A stretch of 64,000 nucleotides of DNA from Burkholderiales bacterium (GTDB lineage Bacteria > Pseudomonadota > Gammaproteobacteria > Burkholderiales > SG8-41). The position numbers and the translations under genes are program-made. The first letter of the stretch is position 1; each line of letters begins with the position of its first letter. Positions 33,174 to 41,484 of the stretch are shown piece after piece. The notes under the pieces were generated by a model that ran no database searches, was not told the DNA's origin, and saw only the letters and a list, made by a program, of their open reading frames with translations. The stretch covers positions 496,001-560,000 of the forward strand of contig DATAJS010000010.1 of NCBI GenBank assembly GCA_036262035.1. The letters are read 5' to 3'.

Positions 33174-34028
33174 CTACGCCGTCAGTTTGCGTCCCATCGC
33201 CAGCGCGGCGTTCGACCGCTCCGGCTTCGGCATGAGCCACTTGAAGCCCTGCTCGATCACCGTCTTCACGTTCTTCTCGTCCACGTGAGGATGGCCGCAG
33301 GCGACGTTGTGCTCCTTGCAGATCGCGAGGATCTCGCCGATGGCGCCGGCGACGGTGGGATGATCGTACTGGCGCGGGAAACCGAGGTTCTGCGAGAGGT
33401 CGCCTTCGCCGATGACGACCGCGCCGATGCCCGGCACTTCCTCGAGGATCTTCGGCAGGTTCTTCATGCCGACGACGTCCTCGCACATGATGGCGACGAG
33501 GACCTCGCCCTTGGGGTCGAGCGGCCAGACGTCGGCGCGCTCGTAGTACTCGGGCTGCGTCAGGCCCCAGTAGCGCGCCGCCGCCGCGGGCGCGTCGCCG
33601 CGCTGGCCGCGAGGCTCGAATCTCGGCGCGCCTTCGGGGCGCGCGTAACGGCACGAGGCGACCGCGTTATAGGCTTCCTGCACCGTAGAGACGTGCGGCC
33701 ACACGATGCCGAACACCCCGCTGTCGAGCACCTGCTTGGCGACCCACTGGTTCATCTCCGAGCCGTTCGGCGGGATGCGCACCATCGGCGTCACCGCCGG
33801 CGCGAGCGAGCCCGACTGCACGATCTGGCGGCGGTTGAGCAGGTACTGGAGACAGTGGCGAAGCTGCGCGATGTCGTAGCCGTTGTGCTCCATCTCGAAC
33901 ACGATGCCGTCGTACGGCTCGGTCGCCTGGCTGATCGTGTTGCCGATGTCCGCGGGCGCGAAGCTCACGAAGGTGTTCCTGCCCTGCTCGAGCTGCTTGA
34001 TGATGCCGTTCAGACGCGGGATTTCCAT
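33174..34028 (-). CDS. HpcH/HpaI family aldolase
   Basis: A 284-residue metal-dependent class II aldolase of the HpcH/HpaI/GarL type, cleaving 4-hydroxy-2-oxo acids to pyruvate or oxaloacetate. YDGIVFEMEHNGYDIAQLR, VRIPPNGSEMNQWVAKQVLD, GVFGIVWPHVSTVQEA and VVIGEGDLSQNLG fit the substrate, metal and glycine-rich loops. GGAGGA is eight bases before ATG 34028. With the LigJ-like hydratase it may complete a meta-cleavage tail pathway. The family also includes citramalyl-CoA and malyl-CoA lyases, so the CoA-transferase upstream offers another reading. Confidence 0.85.
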   Translation of the reverse strand: MEIPRLNGIIKQLEQGRNTFVSFAPADIGNTISQATEPYDGIVFEMEHNGYDIAQLRHCLQYLLNRRQIVQSGSLAPAVTPMVRIPPNGSEMNQWVAKQVLDSGVFGIVWPHVSTVQEAYNAVASCRYARPEGAPRFEPRGQRGDAPAAAARYWGLTQPEYYERADVWPLDPKGEVLVAIMCEDVVGMKNLPKILEEVPGIGAVVIGEGDLSQNLGFPRQYDHPTVAGAIGEILAICKEHNVACGHPHVDEKNVKTVIEQGFKWLMPKPERSNAALAMGRKLTA

Positions 34029-34060
34029 TGTGAAGTTCCTCCAGTTGGTCGCTAGGGTCC

Positions 34061-34115
34061 GTAGGGTGCGTGCCAACGCACCGTTAAAGGCGCGGTGCGC
34101 TCGCGCGCACCCTAC
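34061..34115. repeat. Inverted repeat GTAGGGTGCG...CGCACCCTAC
   Basis: GTAGGGTGCG (34061-34070) pairs with CGCACCCTAC (34106-34115), and ACGCACC with GGTGCGC closer in. Between two leftward genes. I recall similar GTAGGGTGCG elements in many proteobacteria. Confidence 0.75.
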
Positions 34116-34118
34116 GCA

Positions 34119-35369
34119 TCATTGGGCGGGTTCTTCTTTGGCCGGCGCGCCGTCGCACACCGCGCCCTTCTGCACGAGCGCCTGGTAAGCGGGGCCGTCT
34201 ACCCCGACTTCCGCGAGCAGCGCGCGGTTGTGCTGCCCGAGCTTCGGCGCGGGCGTGCGTATCGTTCCCGGCGTGCCCGAAAGACGCGGCACGACGTGGT
34301 GCATCGGGAAGGTCTGCATGTCCTCGTCGGGATAGTCGGCGATGAGCTCGCGCTCGACGAAATGCGGGTCGTCGACGATCTGCGAGATGTCGTAGATGGG
34401 GCCGATCGTCACTTCGGCCTGCTCGAAGAACGCGACGTTCTCGGCCTGAGTCTTCTGCGCGATGAAACCGCCGATGATCTCGTCGAGCTCGGGCGCGTGC
34501 TTCACGCGCTCTTCATTGGTGCGGTAGCGCGGATCGTCGACGAGCTCGGGCCGGCCGATCGAGCGGAAGACGCGCTCGGCCATCTTCTGCGTCGACGCCG
34601 ACAGGCAGACGTAATGGCCGTCCTTGCAGCGGTAGGCGTTGCGCGGGCCGGCGTTGGTCGAGCGGCTTCCGGTGCGCGGCTTCACCTTGTTGGTGAGCCG
34701 GTAGTTCGCCGCCTGCGGTCCGAGCACGGCGAACATCGGGTCGAGCAGCGACAGATCGATCACCTGTCCCTTGCCGTCTTTCTGCTCCACTTCGCGTAAG
34801 CAGATCATCACCGCGGTCGAGCCGTACAGCCCGGCGAGCGTGTCCGCGAGATACATCGGCGGCAGCACCGGCTCGCGGTCGGCGAAGCCGTTGAACGAGG
34901 CGAAGCCCGACATGCCTTCGACCAGCGTCCCGAAACCCGGCCGGCGGCGATAGGGTCCGCCCTGTCCGAAACCCGAGATGCGCACGATGACGAGCTTCGG
35001 GTTGCGCGCGAGCAGCACGTCGGGGCCGAGCCCCATCTTCTCCAGGGTGCCGGGCCGGAAGCTCTCGCAGAAGACGTGCGCGGTCTCGACGAGCTTCAGC
35101 AGGGCCTCGCGCGCCTCCGCGACGCGCAGCTCCAGGCACAGGCTCTTCTTGTTGCGCGCGTAGATCTTCCAGTTGGTCTCGACGCCTTTGATCTTCCACG
35201 CGCGCAGCGTGTCGCCCGCCGGCGGCTCGACCTTGATCACCTCGGCGCCGTAATCGCCGAGCACCTGCGTGAGCTGGTTGCCGGCGACGAGGCGGGAGAG
35301 GTCGAGGACGCGCACGCCTTCGAGCGTGCCGCGCGCCTCGGGGGTATAGGTTCTCTTCGTAAGTGCCAC
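34119..35369 (-). CDS. Family III CoA-transferase (CaiB/BaiF)
   Basis: A 416-residue enzyme. LEGVRVLDLSRLVAGNQLTQ, YGAEVIKVEPPAGDTLR, ARNKKSLCLEL, FRPGTLEKMGLG and MYLADTLAGLYGS (with the likely catalytic Asp) are family motifs. GTG 35369, with GAGGTGA upstream, gives the expected N-terminus; a longer frame reaches further upstream without family similarity. It could activate the acid that the HpcH-like lyase cleaves, as in itaconate or citramalate catabolism. Substrate not readable. Confidence 0.92.
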   Translation of the reverse strand: MALTKRTYTPEARGTLEGVRVLDLSRLVAGNQLTQVLGDYGAEVIKVEPPAGDTLRAWKIKGVETNWKIYARNKKSLCLELRVAEAREALLKLVETAHVFCESFRPGTLEKMGLGPDVLLARNPKLVIVRISGFGQGGPYRRRPGFGTLVEGMSGFASFNGFADREPVLPPMYLADTLAGLYGSTAVMICLREVEQKDGKGQVIDLSLLDPMFAVLGPQAANYRLTNKVKPRTGSRSTNAGPRNAYRCKDGHYVCLSASTQKMAERVFRSIGRPELVDDPRYRTNEERVKHAPELDEIIGGFIAQKTQAENVAFFEQAEVTIGPIYDISQIVDDPHFVERELIADYPDEDMQTFPMHHVVPRLSGTPGTIRTPAPKLGQHNRALLAEVGVDGPAYQALVQKGAVCDGAPAKEEPAQ

Positions 35370-35386
35370 TCGTATCACCTCGTGTT

Positions 35387-35992
35387 CTATTCGCCCGCCG
35401 GCAGGCCCCACAGCCGCCGCGCGTAGTCGTCGGGCTCGCCCGCGAAAGCCACCGCGACGATCTCGAGGTCGCGGGTATGGGTGTAGGCGCGCGTAAAGCC
35501 GCTGGCGAGGAGCGCCGCGGTCAGCGATTTCACCGTGAAGCCGGTCTTGTGAGCGTAGAAGTCGTTGCCGCTGTGCTCGATCTCGGCGGCGTAACCGTAG
35601 ATTACGTCGCGCACCGTGATCGGTCCGGCGGGCGACTCGTACAGGAAATCGTCGATGTCGAGCTCTTTCGCCACCACGGTGCGCATCAGCTCGCCCATGT
35701 CGGGCACGCGGATGTGCGCGAAGCCGCCGGGCCTCAATACGTGCAGGAAGCCGGCGAGCACGCGCGGCACCTCGTGGCGATGGTAATGCTCGAGATTGTG
35801 CGAGCAGTACACCGCGTCGTAGAGATGCGGCGCGAGCTTCGAGAGCTCGCGCGCGTCCCATACCAGGTCGGGCTCGCCGCGCGGGTCGACGTCGAGCACG
35901 ATCTGCTCCCAGCCCGCGTACTGAGGCGGCAGCGGTATGCTGCGATTGTTGCCGCCGACGTTGAGCACGTGGCGGACCCGCTCCTTCGTCAT
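35387..35992 (-). CDS. Class I SAM-dependent methyltransferase-like protein
   Basis: A 201-residue protein of the Methyltransf_11 type. LNVGGNNRSIPLP is the first SAM loop, VLDVDPRGEPDLVWDAREL the acidic second strand and ranking residues, and AVYCSHNLEHYHRHEVP with LRPGG the later motifs. The first glycine loop (NVGGNN) is a variant of GxGxG. It overlaps the Bug gene upstream by four bases. Target unknown; this class often methylates small molecules or sugars. Confidence 0.82.
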   Translation of the reverse strand: MTKERVRHVLNVGGNNRSIPLPPQYAGWEQIVLDVDPRGEPDLVWDARELSKLAPHLYDAVYCSHNLEHYHRHEVPRVLAGFLHVLRPGGFAHIRVPDMGELMRTVVAKELDIDDFLYESPAGPITVRDVIYGYAAEIEHSGNDFYAHKTGFTVKSLTAALLASGFTRAYTHTRDLEIVAVAFAGEPDDYARRLWGLPAGE

Positions 35993-36987
35993 TCGGGCTT
36001 GATGTTCGCCGCCTTCACCACCTTCGTCCACTTCGCGATCTCGGACTTCACGAAGCTGCTGAACGCTTCGGGCGTGGTCGGCTCGGGCTCGGCGCCGAAG
36101 TCGGTGAAGACTTTCTTCATCTCGGCCGACGTCAGCGTCTTGTTGATCTCGCCGTTCAGTCGTGCGATCACGTCCTTCGGCGTTTTGGACGGCGCGAAGA
36201 TGCCCCACCACAGCGTCGCTTCGTAGCCGGGGACGCCGGACTCGGAAACGGTCGGCAGCTCGGGCGCGAAGCTCGTGCGCTTGGGCCCCGTCACGCCGAG
36301 CGCGCGCAGGCGGCCCGATTTCATCTGAGCCGCGACCGAAGGCAGGCTCACGATGAGGATCTGGACGTTGCCCGCCATGAGATCGGTCAGCGCCGGCGCC
36401 ATTCCTTTGTGCGGGATGTGCACGACGTCGATCTTCGCCTGCGCTTTCAGCACTTCCATCGCCATGTGGTTGATGCTGCCGATGCCCGCCGAGGTGTAGT
36501 TGAGCTGGCCGGGTTTGGATTTGGCGATCGCGACGAGGTCCCTGGCGGTCTTGGCCGGCAGCGACGGATGGATCACGAGCACCATCGGCCCGTTGCCGAC
36601 TTTCGACACGCCGGTGAGGTCGTTCACCGGATCGAACGGCTGCTTGGGCGAGATCGCGACGCCCGCGGCGAACGAGGTGGTGGTGATGTAGAGCGTGTGC
36701 CCGTCGGGCGCGGCTTTCGCGCACAGGTCCGCTGCGATGAGCTGGTTGGCGCCGGGGCGGTTGTCGACCACGACCGGCTGGCCGAGCGCGGGACTGATGC
36801 GCTGGCCGATCGCCCGCGCGAAGATGTCGTTGCTGCCGCCGGGCGGCGCGCCGACGAGGATGCGGACGGGTTTGCCGGGGAAATGCTGGGCGGACGCTTC
36901 GGATACGGCAGTGGCGGAAGTCGCGGCGATTGCGACGGCCATCATGCGGACCGACGCGCCGCGTGCGTAAAAGGCACGAGCGCTCAT
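35989..36987 (-). CDS. Bug family periplasmic solute receptor
   Basis: A 332-residue receptor. The signal peptide has a long n-region (MSARAFYARGASVRMMAVAI) and ends at SEASA, followed by QHFPGKPVRILVGAPPGGSND. VHIPHKGMAPALTDLMAGNVQ is the ligand-loop region. GAGG lies before the ATG. It heads a leftward group with the methyltransferase (4-base overlap) and CoA-transferase. Confidence 0.93.
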   Translation of the reverse strand: MSARAFYARGASVRMMAVAIAATSATAVSEASAQHFPGKPVRILVGAPPGGSNDIFARAIGQRISPALGQPVVVDNRPGANQLIAADLCAKAAPDGHTLYITTTSFAAGVAISPKQPFDPVNDLTGVSKVGNGPMVLVIHPSLPAKTARDLVAIAKSKPGQLNYTSAGIGSINHMAMEVLKAQAKIDVVHIPHKGMAPALTDLMAGNVQILIVSLPSVAAQMKSGRLRALGVTGPKRTSFAPELPTVSESGVPGYEATLWWGIFAPSKTPKDVIARLNGEINKTLTSAEMKKVFTDFGAEPEPTTPEAFSSFVKSEIAKWTKVVKAANIKPE

Positions 36988-37071
36988 CGGGGTTCCTCGA
37001 AGGAAAATCGGACGGAGATTCTAAACGCTCCCGTGTAACATCGGCGAGGACGACCGATAGAGGGGGAAGGC

Positions 37072-37500
37072 ATGGCGAAGGTACTGGTGGTGCACGGCAA
37101 GGGCATGGAGATGCGCGGCAAGGAGAAGATCGAGATCTTCGGCACGATGACGCTGCCCGAATACGACGAGCACATCCGCCGCTATGCGAAGGAGCTCGGG
37201 ATCGACGTCGAGATCTTCCATTCGAACGTCGAGAGCGAGGTGGTCGCGAAGATCGGCGCGGCGAAGGAAAGCGTCGACGCGATCGTCATCAATCCCGCGG
37301 GCTACACGACCGGCCATCCCGCGCTCGCCGCCGCGCTCGCGGAGGTGCATGCGCCGACCGTCGAAGTGCATGTGTCTAACCCCGCGCGACGCGGCGGCGT
37401 GTCGGAGATCGCGCGCGTGACGCGCAGCGCGCTCGCGGGTTACGGGGTGTTCGGCTATTACCTTGCCTTGCGCGGCACGGTCGAGCTGCTGAAAAGCTAA
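37072..37500 (+). CDS. AroQ-like (type II dehydroquinase fold) protein lacking active-site residues
   Basis: A 142-residue flavodoxin-like protein similar in length and pattern to type II 3-dehydroquinate dehydratase. INPAGYTTGHPALAAALAEV and VEVHVSNPARRGG match the conserved NPGAYTHTSVAL and EVHxSNxxxRE blocks. However, the usual catalytic Tyr of the YG loop is F23 (IEIFGT), the Arg of that loop is Glu/Lys (RGKEK), and the catalytic His of AYTH is T80. Dehydroquinase activity is therefore doubtful. It is 20 bases upstream of the PanE-like gene and may act with it in catabolism. GAGGGGGAAGG precedes the ATG. Confidence 0.75.
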   Translation: MAKVLVVHGKGMEMRGKEKIEIFGTMTLPEYDEHIRRYAKELGIDVEIFHSNVESEVVAKIGAAKESVDAIVINPAGYTTGHPALAAALAEVHAPTVEVHVSNPARRGGVSEIARVTRSALAGYGVFGYYLALRGTVELLKS

Positions 37501-37520
37501 ATACCAAGGAGAGAGGACCG

Positions 37521-38579
37521 ATGGGCAAGAGAATCGCATTCGTCGGCGCCGGTGCGCTCGGCGGCTACGTGGGAGGCTATTTCGCGCATCACGGCCACGA
37601 CGTGACGCTGATCGACATGTGGCCGGAGAACATCGAGGCGATACGCTCGCGCGGGCTGGAGCTCGACGGCGTGACGCCCGAAGAGAAGTTCACGGTCACC
37701 AAGGCGAAGACCATGCACCTCACCGAGGTGCAGTCGCTCGCCAAGCAGAAGCCGATCGACATCGCGTTCGTGTCGGTGAAGTCGTACGACACCGAGTGGG
37801 CGACGATGCTGATCAAGCCCTATCTCGCGCCCGACGGCTACGTGGTGTCGCTGCAGAACTGCGTGAACGAGGAGAAGATCGCGGGCATCGTCGGCTGGGG
37901 CAAGACCCTCGGCGTTGTTGCCTCGGTCATCTCGGTCGACATGCGCGATGCCGCGAAGATCGTGCGCACCGCCCCCAAGGGCGGCGACAAGCACACGGTG
38001 TTCCGCGTCGGTGAAGTGCACGGCACGATCACCAGGCGCGTGCAGGAGCTCGTCGAGATGTTCAAGTGCATCGACAGCGCCAAGGGCACGAACAACCTGT
38101 GGGGCGAGCGCTGGTCGAAGCTCTCGCAGAACGGTCTTCGGAACGGCGTCTCGGCGCTGACCAATCTCACCAGCCCGCAGTGCGACATCAACGACGCGGT
38201 GCGGCGCTTCTCGATCCAGCTCGGCGGCGAGTCGGTGCGCGTGGCGACCGCGCTCGGCTACCAGCTCGAGAAGATCGGCGGCGCGCGCCCCGAGCTGTGG
38301 GATATTGCGGCCGCCGGCAACACCGACGCGATGACCGAGCTCGAGGAGCATCTCATCAGGAAGGCCAAGGACAATCCGCGCGGCGACGAGCAGCGCCCGT
38401 CGATGGCGCAGGACATCCGCAAGGGCCGCCGCACCGAGATCGACTTCATGAACGGCTTCATCGTCGACAAGGGCAAGATGCTCGGCATCCCGACCCCGAC
38501 GCACCAGAAGCTGGTGGATCTCGTGCACCAGGTCGAGCGCGGGGATATCAAACAGTCGCCGACTCACCTCGGCGGCTGA
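37521..38579 (+). CDS. Ketopantoate reductase family protein (PanE/ApbA-like)
   Basis: A 352-residue NADP(H)-dependent reductase. FVGAGALGGYVGGYFAHHGH is the Rossmann motif at the N-terminus, FVSVKSYDTE is the second strand region, and RWSKLSQNGLRNGVSALT near residue 200 holds the catalytic Lys and Asn. It is longer than PanE (about 300 residues), and the C-terminal domain has an insert around residues 270-300. AAGGAGAGAGG precedes the ATG. Its place after an AroQ-like gene in a catabolic region suggests a 2-oxoacid reduction other than pantoate synthesis. Confidence 0.88.
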   Translation: MGKRIAFVGAGALGGYVGGYFAHHGHDVTLIDMWPENIEAIRSRGLELDGVTPEEKFTVTKAKTMHLTEVQSLAKQKPIDIAFVSVKSYDTEWATMLIKPYLAPDGYVVSLQNCVNEEKIAGIVGWGKTLGVVASVISVDMRDAAKIVRTAPKGGDKHTVFRVGEVHGTITRRVQELVEMFKCIDSAKGTNNLWGERWSKLSQNGLRNGVSALTNLTSPQCDINDAVRRFSIQLGGESVRVATALGYQLEKIGGARPELWDIAAAGNTDAMTELEEHLIRKAKDNPRGDEQRPSMAQDIRKGRRTEIDFMNGFIVDKGKMLGIPTPTHQKLVDLVHQVERGDIKQSPTHLGG

Positions 38580-38593
38580 CGCTTTTTTATTTG

Positions 38594-38705
38594 AACCGCA
38601 AAGGACGCAAAGGACGCAAAGGAAAAGCAAAACAAACCGAGCATCGCGTCGTCATGCGCTCGCGATGCTCAGTCTTCCTTTGCGTCCTTTGCGTCCTTGG
38701 CGGTT
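38594..38705. repeat. Periodic inverted repeat, GGACGCAAA family, copy 2
   Basis: 29-base arms at 38594-38622 and 38677-38705 with one mismatch. The unit GGACGCAAA is tandemly repeated within each arm. The centre forms its own hairpin, GAGCATCGCG (38640-38649) with CGCGATGCTC (38661-38670). The right arm, reverse-complemented, is identical to the left arm of the copy at 10891. Confidence 0.92.
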
Positions 38706-38720
38706 AATCGCTTTTAAGAA

Positions 38721-39716
38721 ATGTTAGATCGGAGCATCAAGCCCAGCTCGATCGTGCGGTACTTGGACGACTACGTCGTCGGCCAGGAGGTCGCGAAGAA
38801 GACGCTCGCGGTGGCGGTGTACTCGCACTACCGCAAGATCGAGCAGTCGGAGGCGACCTCGGTCGAGATCGCCAAGAGCAACGTCATGCTCATCGGCCCT
38901 TCGGGCACGGGCAAGACGCTGATGTGCGAGACGCTGTCGCGCTTCATCGACGTGCCGTTCGTCACCGCCGACGCGACCTCGCTCGCCCAGACGCGCTACG
39001 TCAACGAGGAGATCGACGCGATCCTGCAGCGCCTCGTGGACCGCGCGAACGACGACATCGCGCGCGCGCAGAACGGCATCGTCTTCATCGACGAGATCGA
39101 CAAGCTCAAGGCGCCGCACGGCCAGCAGCGCACGCTCTCGGGCGAGAGCGTGCAGCACGCGCTGCTGAAGATCATGGAAGGCTCGCCGGTCAAGCTGCAC
39201 AGCGGCAAGTATCTCGACACCACGAACATCCTCTTCATCTGCGGCGGGGCGTTCGTGGGGCTCGAGGAGATCATGTCCAAGACGCACGGCTACGGCTTCA
39301 TCTCGACGTCGGACACCGACAACCAGAACATCCTCGACCGGCTCAACACGCGGGTGAAGCCGACCGACCTCGTCGAGTTCGGCCTGATCCCCGAGTTCAC
39401 GGGCCGGCTGCCGATCATCGCGACTTTCCACGATCTCACCCGGCCGATGCTGGTCGAGATCCTCACGGTGCCGCGCAACTCGATCTACAACCAGTTCCGG
39501 GCGATCTTCGCCAACGAAGGCGTCGACCTCGAGATCGAGCGCCGCACCTTCGAGCAGATCGCCGAGATCGCCTACGAGTACAAGACCGGCGCGCGATCGT
39601 TACGCGGCATCTTCGAGGAGATGATCACGCCGATCCTCTACGAGATCCCCGACCGCCCGGAGGTGAAGAAGGTGCACATCGCCTCCCTCTTCACCGACGC
39701 GACGTTCGTTCAGTAA
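38721..39716 (+). CDS. ClpX-like AAA+ unfoldase without zinc-binding domain
   Basis: A 331-residue AAA+ protein matching the ATPase part of ClpX. Walker A GPSGTGKT (59-66), Walker B IVFIDEID (120-127), ICGGAFVGLEE, FGLIPEFTGRLP and sensor II GARSLR (290-295) are all present. It lacks the roughly 60-residue N-terminal zinc domain of housekeeping ClpX (about 420 residues). The pore loop that reads GYVG in ClpX is RYVN (92-95), and the ClpP-docking IGF loop aligns with YGF (191-193). It is thus a paralogue with changed substrate grip and perhaps changed or lost ClpP docking. It converges with the next gene by a 7-base overlap. Confidence 0.88.
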   Translation: MLDRSIKPSSIVRYLDDYVVGQEVAKKTLAVAVYSHYRKIEQSEATSVEIAKSNVMLIGPSGTGKTLMCETLSRFIDVPFVTADATSLAQTRYVNEEIDAILQRLVDRANDDIARAQNGIVFIDEIDKLKAPHGQQRTLSGESVQHALLKIMEGSPVKLHSGKYLDTTNILFICGGAFVGLEEIMSKTHGYGFISTSDTDNQNILDRLNTRVKPTDLVEFGLIPEFTGRLPIIATFHDLTRPMLVEILTVPRNSIYNQFRAIFANEGVDLEIERRTFEQIAEIAYEYKTGARSLRGIFEEMITPILYEIPDRPEVKKVHIASLFTDATFVQ

Positions 39717-40630
39717 GCGACCTGCCACTCTCCCGCCGGGTTGCGCACCACCACCAGCCGGTCCGGGAACAGGATCGAGAGCACGATCCCGGCGCACATC
39801 TGCAGCTCGTTGCCCTTGATCTTGTCGAACGACTTGGTATCCGCGACGGGATAGAGCTCGCCTTTACGGCTCTTCACGACCACTTCGGGATTGCCGGTGG
39901 TCTGGAACTCGAGCTGGTCGGGCGCGGTTGACGTGATGCGCACGCCGGCGGCGTAGGCCGCCTCGAGACACTTGTTCCTGCGCACTTCGGCGACGTCGAT
40001 GCCTTTGACGCCCGAGAGCGTCTTGTAGGCCGCAGCGAAATCGGGCTTCCACACGTCCATGCGCGCGCGAACGAGCGCGGCGAGGCGCTTCTTGTCCTCG
40101 TCGCTGAGCGAGGCGACCGCGGGGTAGTGATGCCACGGCCGGTCGGTCGCGAAGTCCGCGACGAACTCGCGCTCGAGCACGACCTTGCCGGTGACCGACT
40201 TCACGTCGGCGCCGCCGGCGCCCTGGTTGGTCGAGGTGGACGCGCCCGACGCGCTGGTGCCGCGCGTGACCTGGTCGGTCACCTCGTTCCAGCGCAGCTG
40301 CGTCATGTAGGCGGCTTTCGGATCGGTCGGCTCGAACTCGATGCGCACCTTGTTCTTGCCTTTGCGCAGCCCGGGTCCCAACGACTGGCTGGTGATCCAG
40401 ACCGGCGCCGCGATCTCGCGCGCGTCGAACAGCACCGGCACGGTGTCGCGCTGGACCGGCATTTCGGTGAGCAGCACGTTGTTCACGTAGACCGACGCCT
40501 TGCCGGGGACCGTCTGCACCTTGGAGCTCTTGAGGTCGCCGGTGAAAGGCGCGAAGTGAATCTCGACGTTGAGGACCGCCGCCCGCGCGAGCGACGGCAG
40601 GAGCAGGAGCATCGCAAGAAGGAACCGCAT
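39710..40630 (-). CDS. Exported protein of unknown function
   Basis: A 306-residue protein with a clear signal peptide (MRFLLAMLLLLPSLARA). The mature part has beta-rich segments (VEIHFAPFTGDL, GKASVYVNNVLL, KNKVRIEFEPTDP) suggesting a carbohydrate-binding or fibronectin-like fold to about residue 125, a Ser/Thr/Gly-rich linker, and a helical C-terminal half ending with a single CAG cysteine region. I do not recognise the family. AAGGGAGG precedes the ATG. It diverges from the solute-binding protein gene and converges with the ClpX-like gene. Confidence 0.75.
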   Translation of the reverse strand: MRFLLAMLLLLPSLARAAVLNVEIHFAPFTGDLKSSKVQTVPGKASVYVNNVLLTEMPVQRDTVPVLFDAREIAAPVWITSQSLGPGLRKGKNKVRIEFEPTDPKAAYMTQLRWNEVTDQVTRGTSASGASTSTNQGAGGADVKSVTGKVVLEREFVADFATDRPWHHYPAVASLSDEDKKRLAALVRARMDVWKPDFAAAYKTLSGVKGIDVAEVRRNKCLEAAYAAGVRITSTAPDQLEFQTTGNPEVVVKSRKGELYPVADTKSFDKIKGNELQMCAGIVLSILFPDRLVVVRNPAGEWQVAY

Positions 40631-40722
40631 GATCGCCTCCCTTCAGAGTAGCCGCCGCAGCGGCCGAAGATCCATCGTATGCCTCTATACTTGCGTCAAC
40701 ATTACGACCAAAGGTGAAGGCC

Positions 40723-41484
40723 ATGCCAGACGCAAGCGCCGCAGTGGTCTCCGATCTTGCGCCGACCGGCAAGCTTCGTGTCGGCCTGAACATGTCGAAT
40801 TTCCTGCTTACGCGCACCGACGAGAAGAGCGGCAAGCCCGCGGGCGTCGCGCCCGATCTGGGCGCAGAACTCGGGCGCCGTCTCGGCGTGCCGGTCGAGC
40901 TCGTGCCGTTCCCCAATCCCGGCGCGCTCGCCGACGCCGCGAAGAGCGGCGTGTGGGACGTCGCCTTCCTCGGCGCCGAGCCGCAGCGTGCGAACGAGAT
41001 CGATTTCACCGCGGCCTACGTCGAGATCGAAGCGACCTATCTCGTGCCCGCGGGATCGAAGATCGGACGCGTGGAAGACGCCGATCGCGCCGGCGTGCGC
41101 ATCGCGGTGCCGGAGCGCAGCGCCTACGAGCTCTGGCTCACGCGCAACATCAGGAACGCGCGGCTCGTGCGCATCAAGGGCGCGGACGCCGCGTTCAAGC
41201 ACTTCGTCGACGACCGGTGCGACGCGCTTGCGGGCCTGCGCCCGCGGCTCATCAGCGATCAGGCGAACCTCGCAGGCTCGCGCATCCTCGACGGCAACTT
41301 CACCGCCGTGCAGCAGGCGGCGGGCGTTCCCAAGGGCCGCGCCGCGGGTGTGCGCTACCTGCGCGAGTTCATCGAGGAAGCGAAGGAGAGCGGCCTCGTC
41401 GCGAAGACGATCGACGCGAACGGCGTGCAGGGCCTCACGGTCGCGGCGGCTTCGCGGGTACAGGACGAGCGCGGCGCGGAATAG
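40723..41484 (+). CDS. Family 3 solute-binding protein-like, no signal peptide
   Basis: A 253-residue amino-acid ABC transporter-type binding protein (SBP_bac_3). LAPTGKLRVGLNMSNFLL, GVAPDLGAELGRRLGVPVE, WDVAFLGAEPQRANEIDFT and AVPERSAYELWLTRN are typical of the fold. No hydrophobic N-terminal segment is seen from either ATG 40723 or GTG 40714, so export is not obvious. AAGGTGAAGG fits ATG 40723. No permease or ATPase gene is near. Related signal-less proteins occur in Burkholderiales, as I recall, perhaps acting as cytosolic ligand binders. Confidence 0.82.
   Translation: MPDASAAVVSDLAPTGKLRVGLNMSNFLLTRTDEKSGKPAGVAPDLGAELGRRLGVPVELVPFPNPGALADAAKSGVWDVAFLGAEPQRANEIDFTAAYVEIEATYLVPAGSKIGRVEDADRAGVRIAVPERSAYELWLTRNIRNARLVRIKGADAAFKHFVDDRCDALAGLRPRLISDQANLAGSRILDGNFTAVQQAAGVPKGRAAGVRYLREFIEEAKESGLVAKTIDANGVQGLTVAAASRVQDERGAE

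Noticed and set aside
32016-37500. Complete protocatechuate degradation cluster
   Set aside because: Only the LigJ-like and aldolase-like steps are seen; the dioxygenase, dehydrogenase and lactonase are absent from the window.
37072-37500. Housekeeping aroQ of the shikimate pathway
   Set aside because: Catalytic Tyr, Arg and His are replaced and the gene sits in a catabolic setting.
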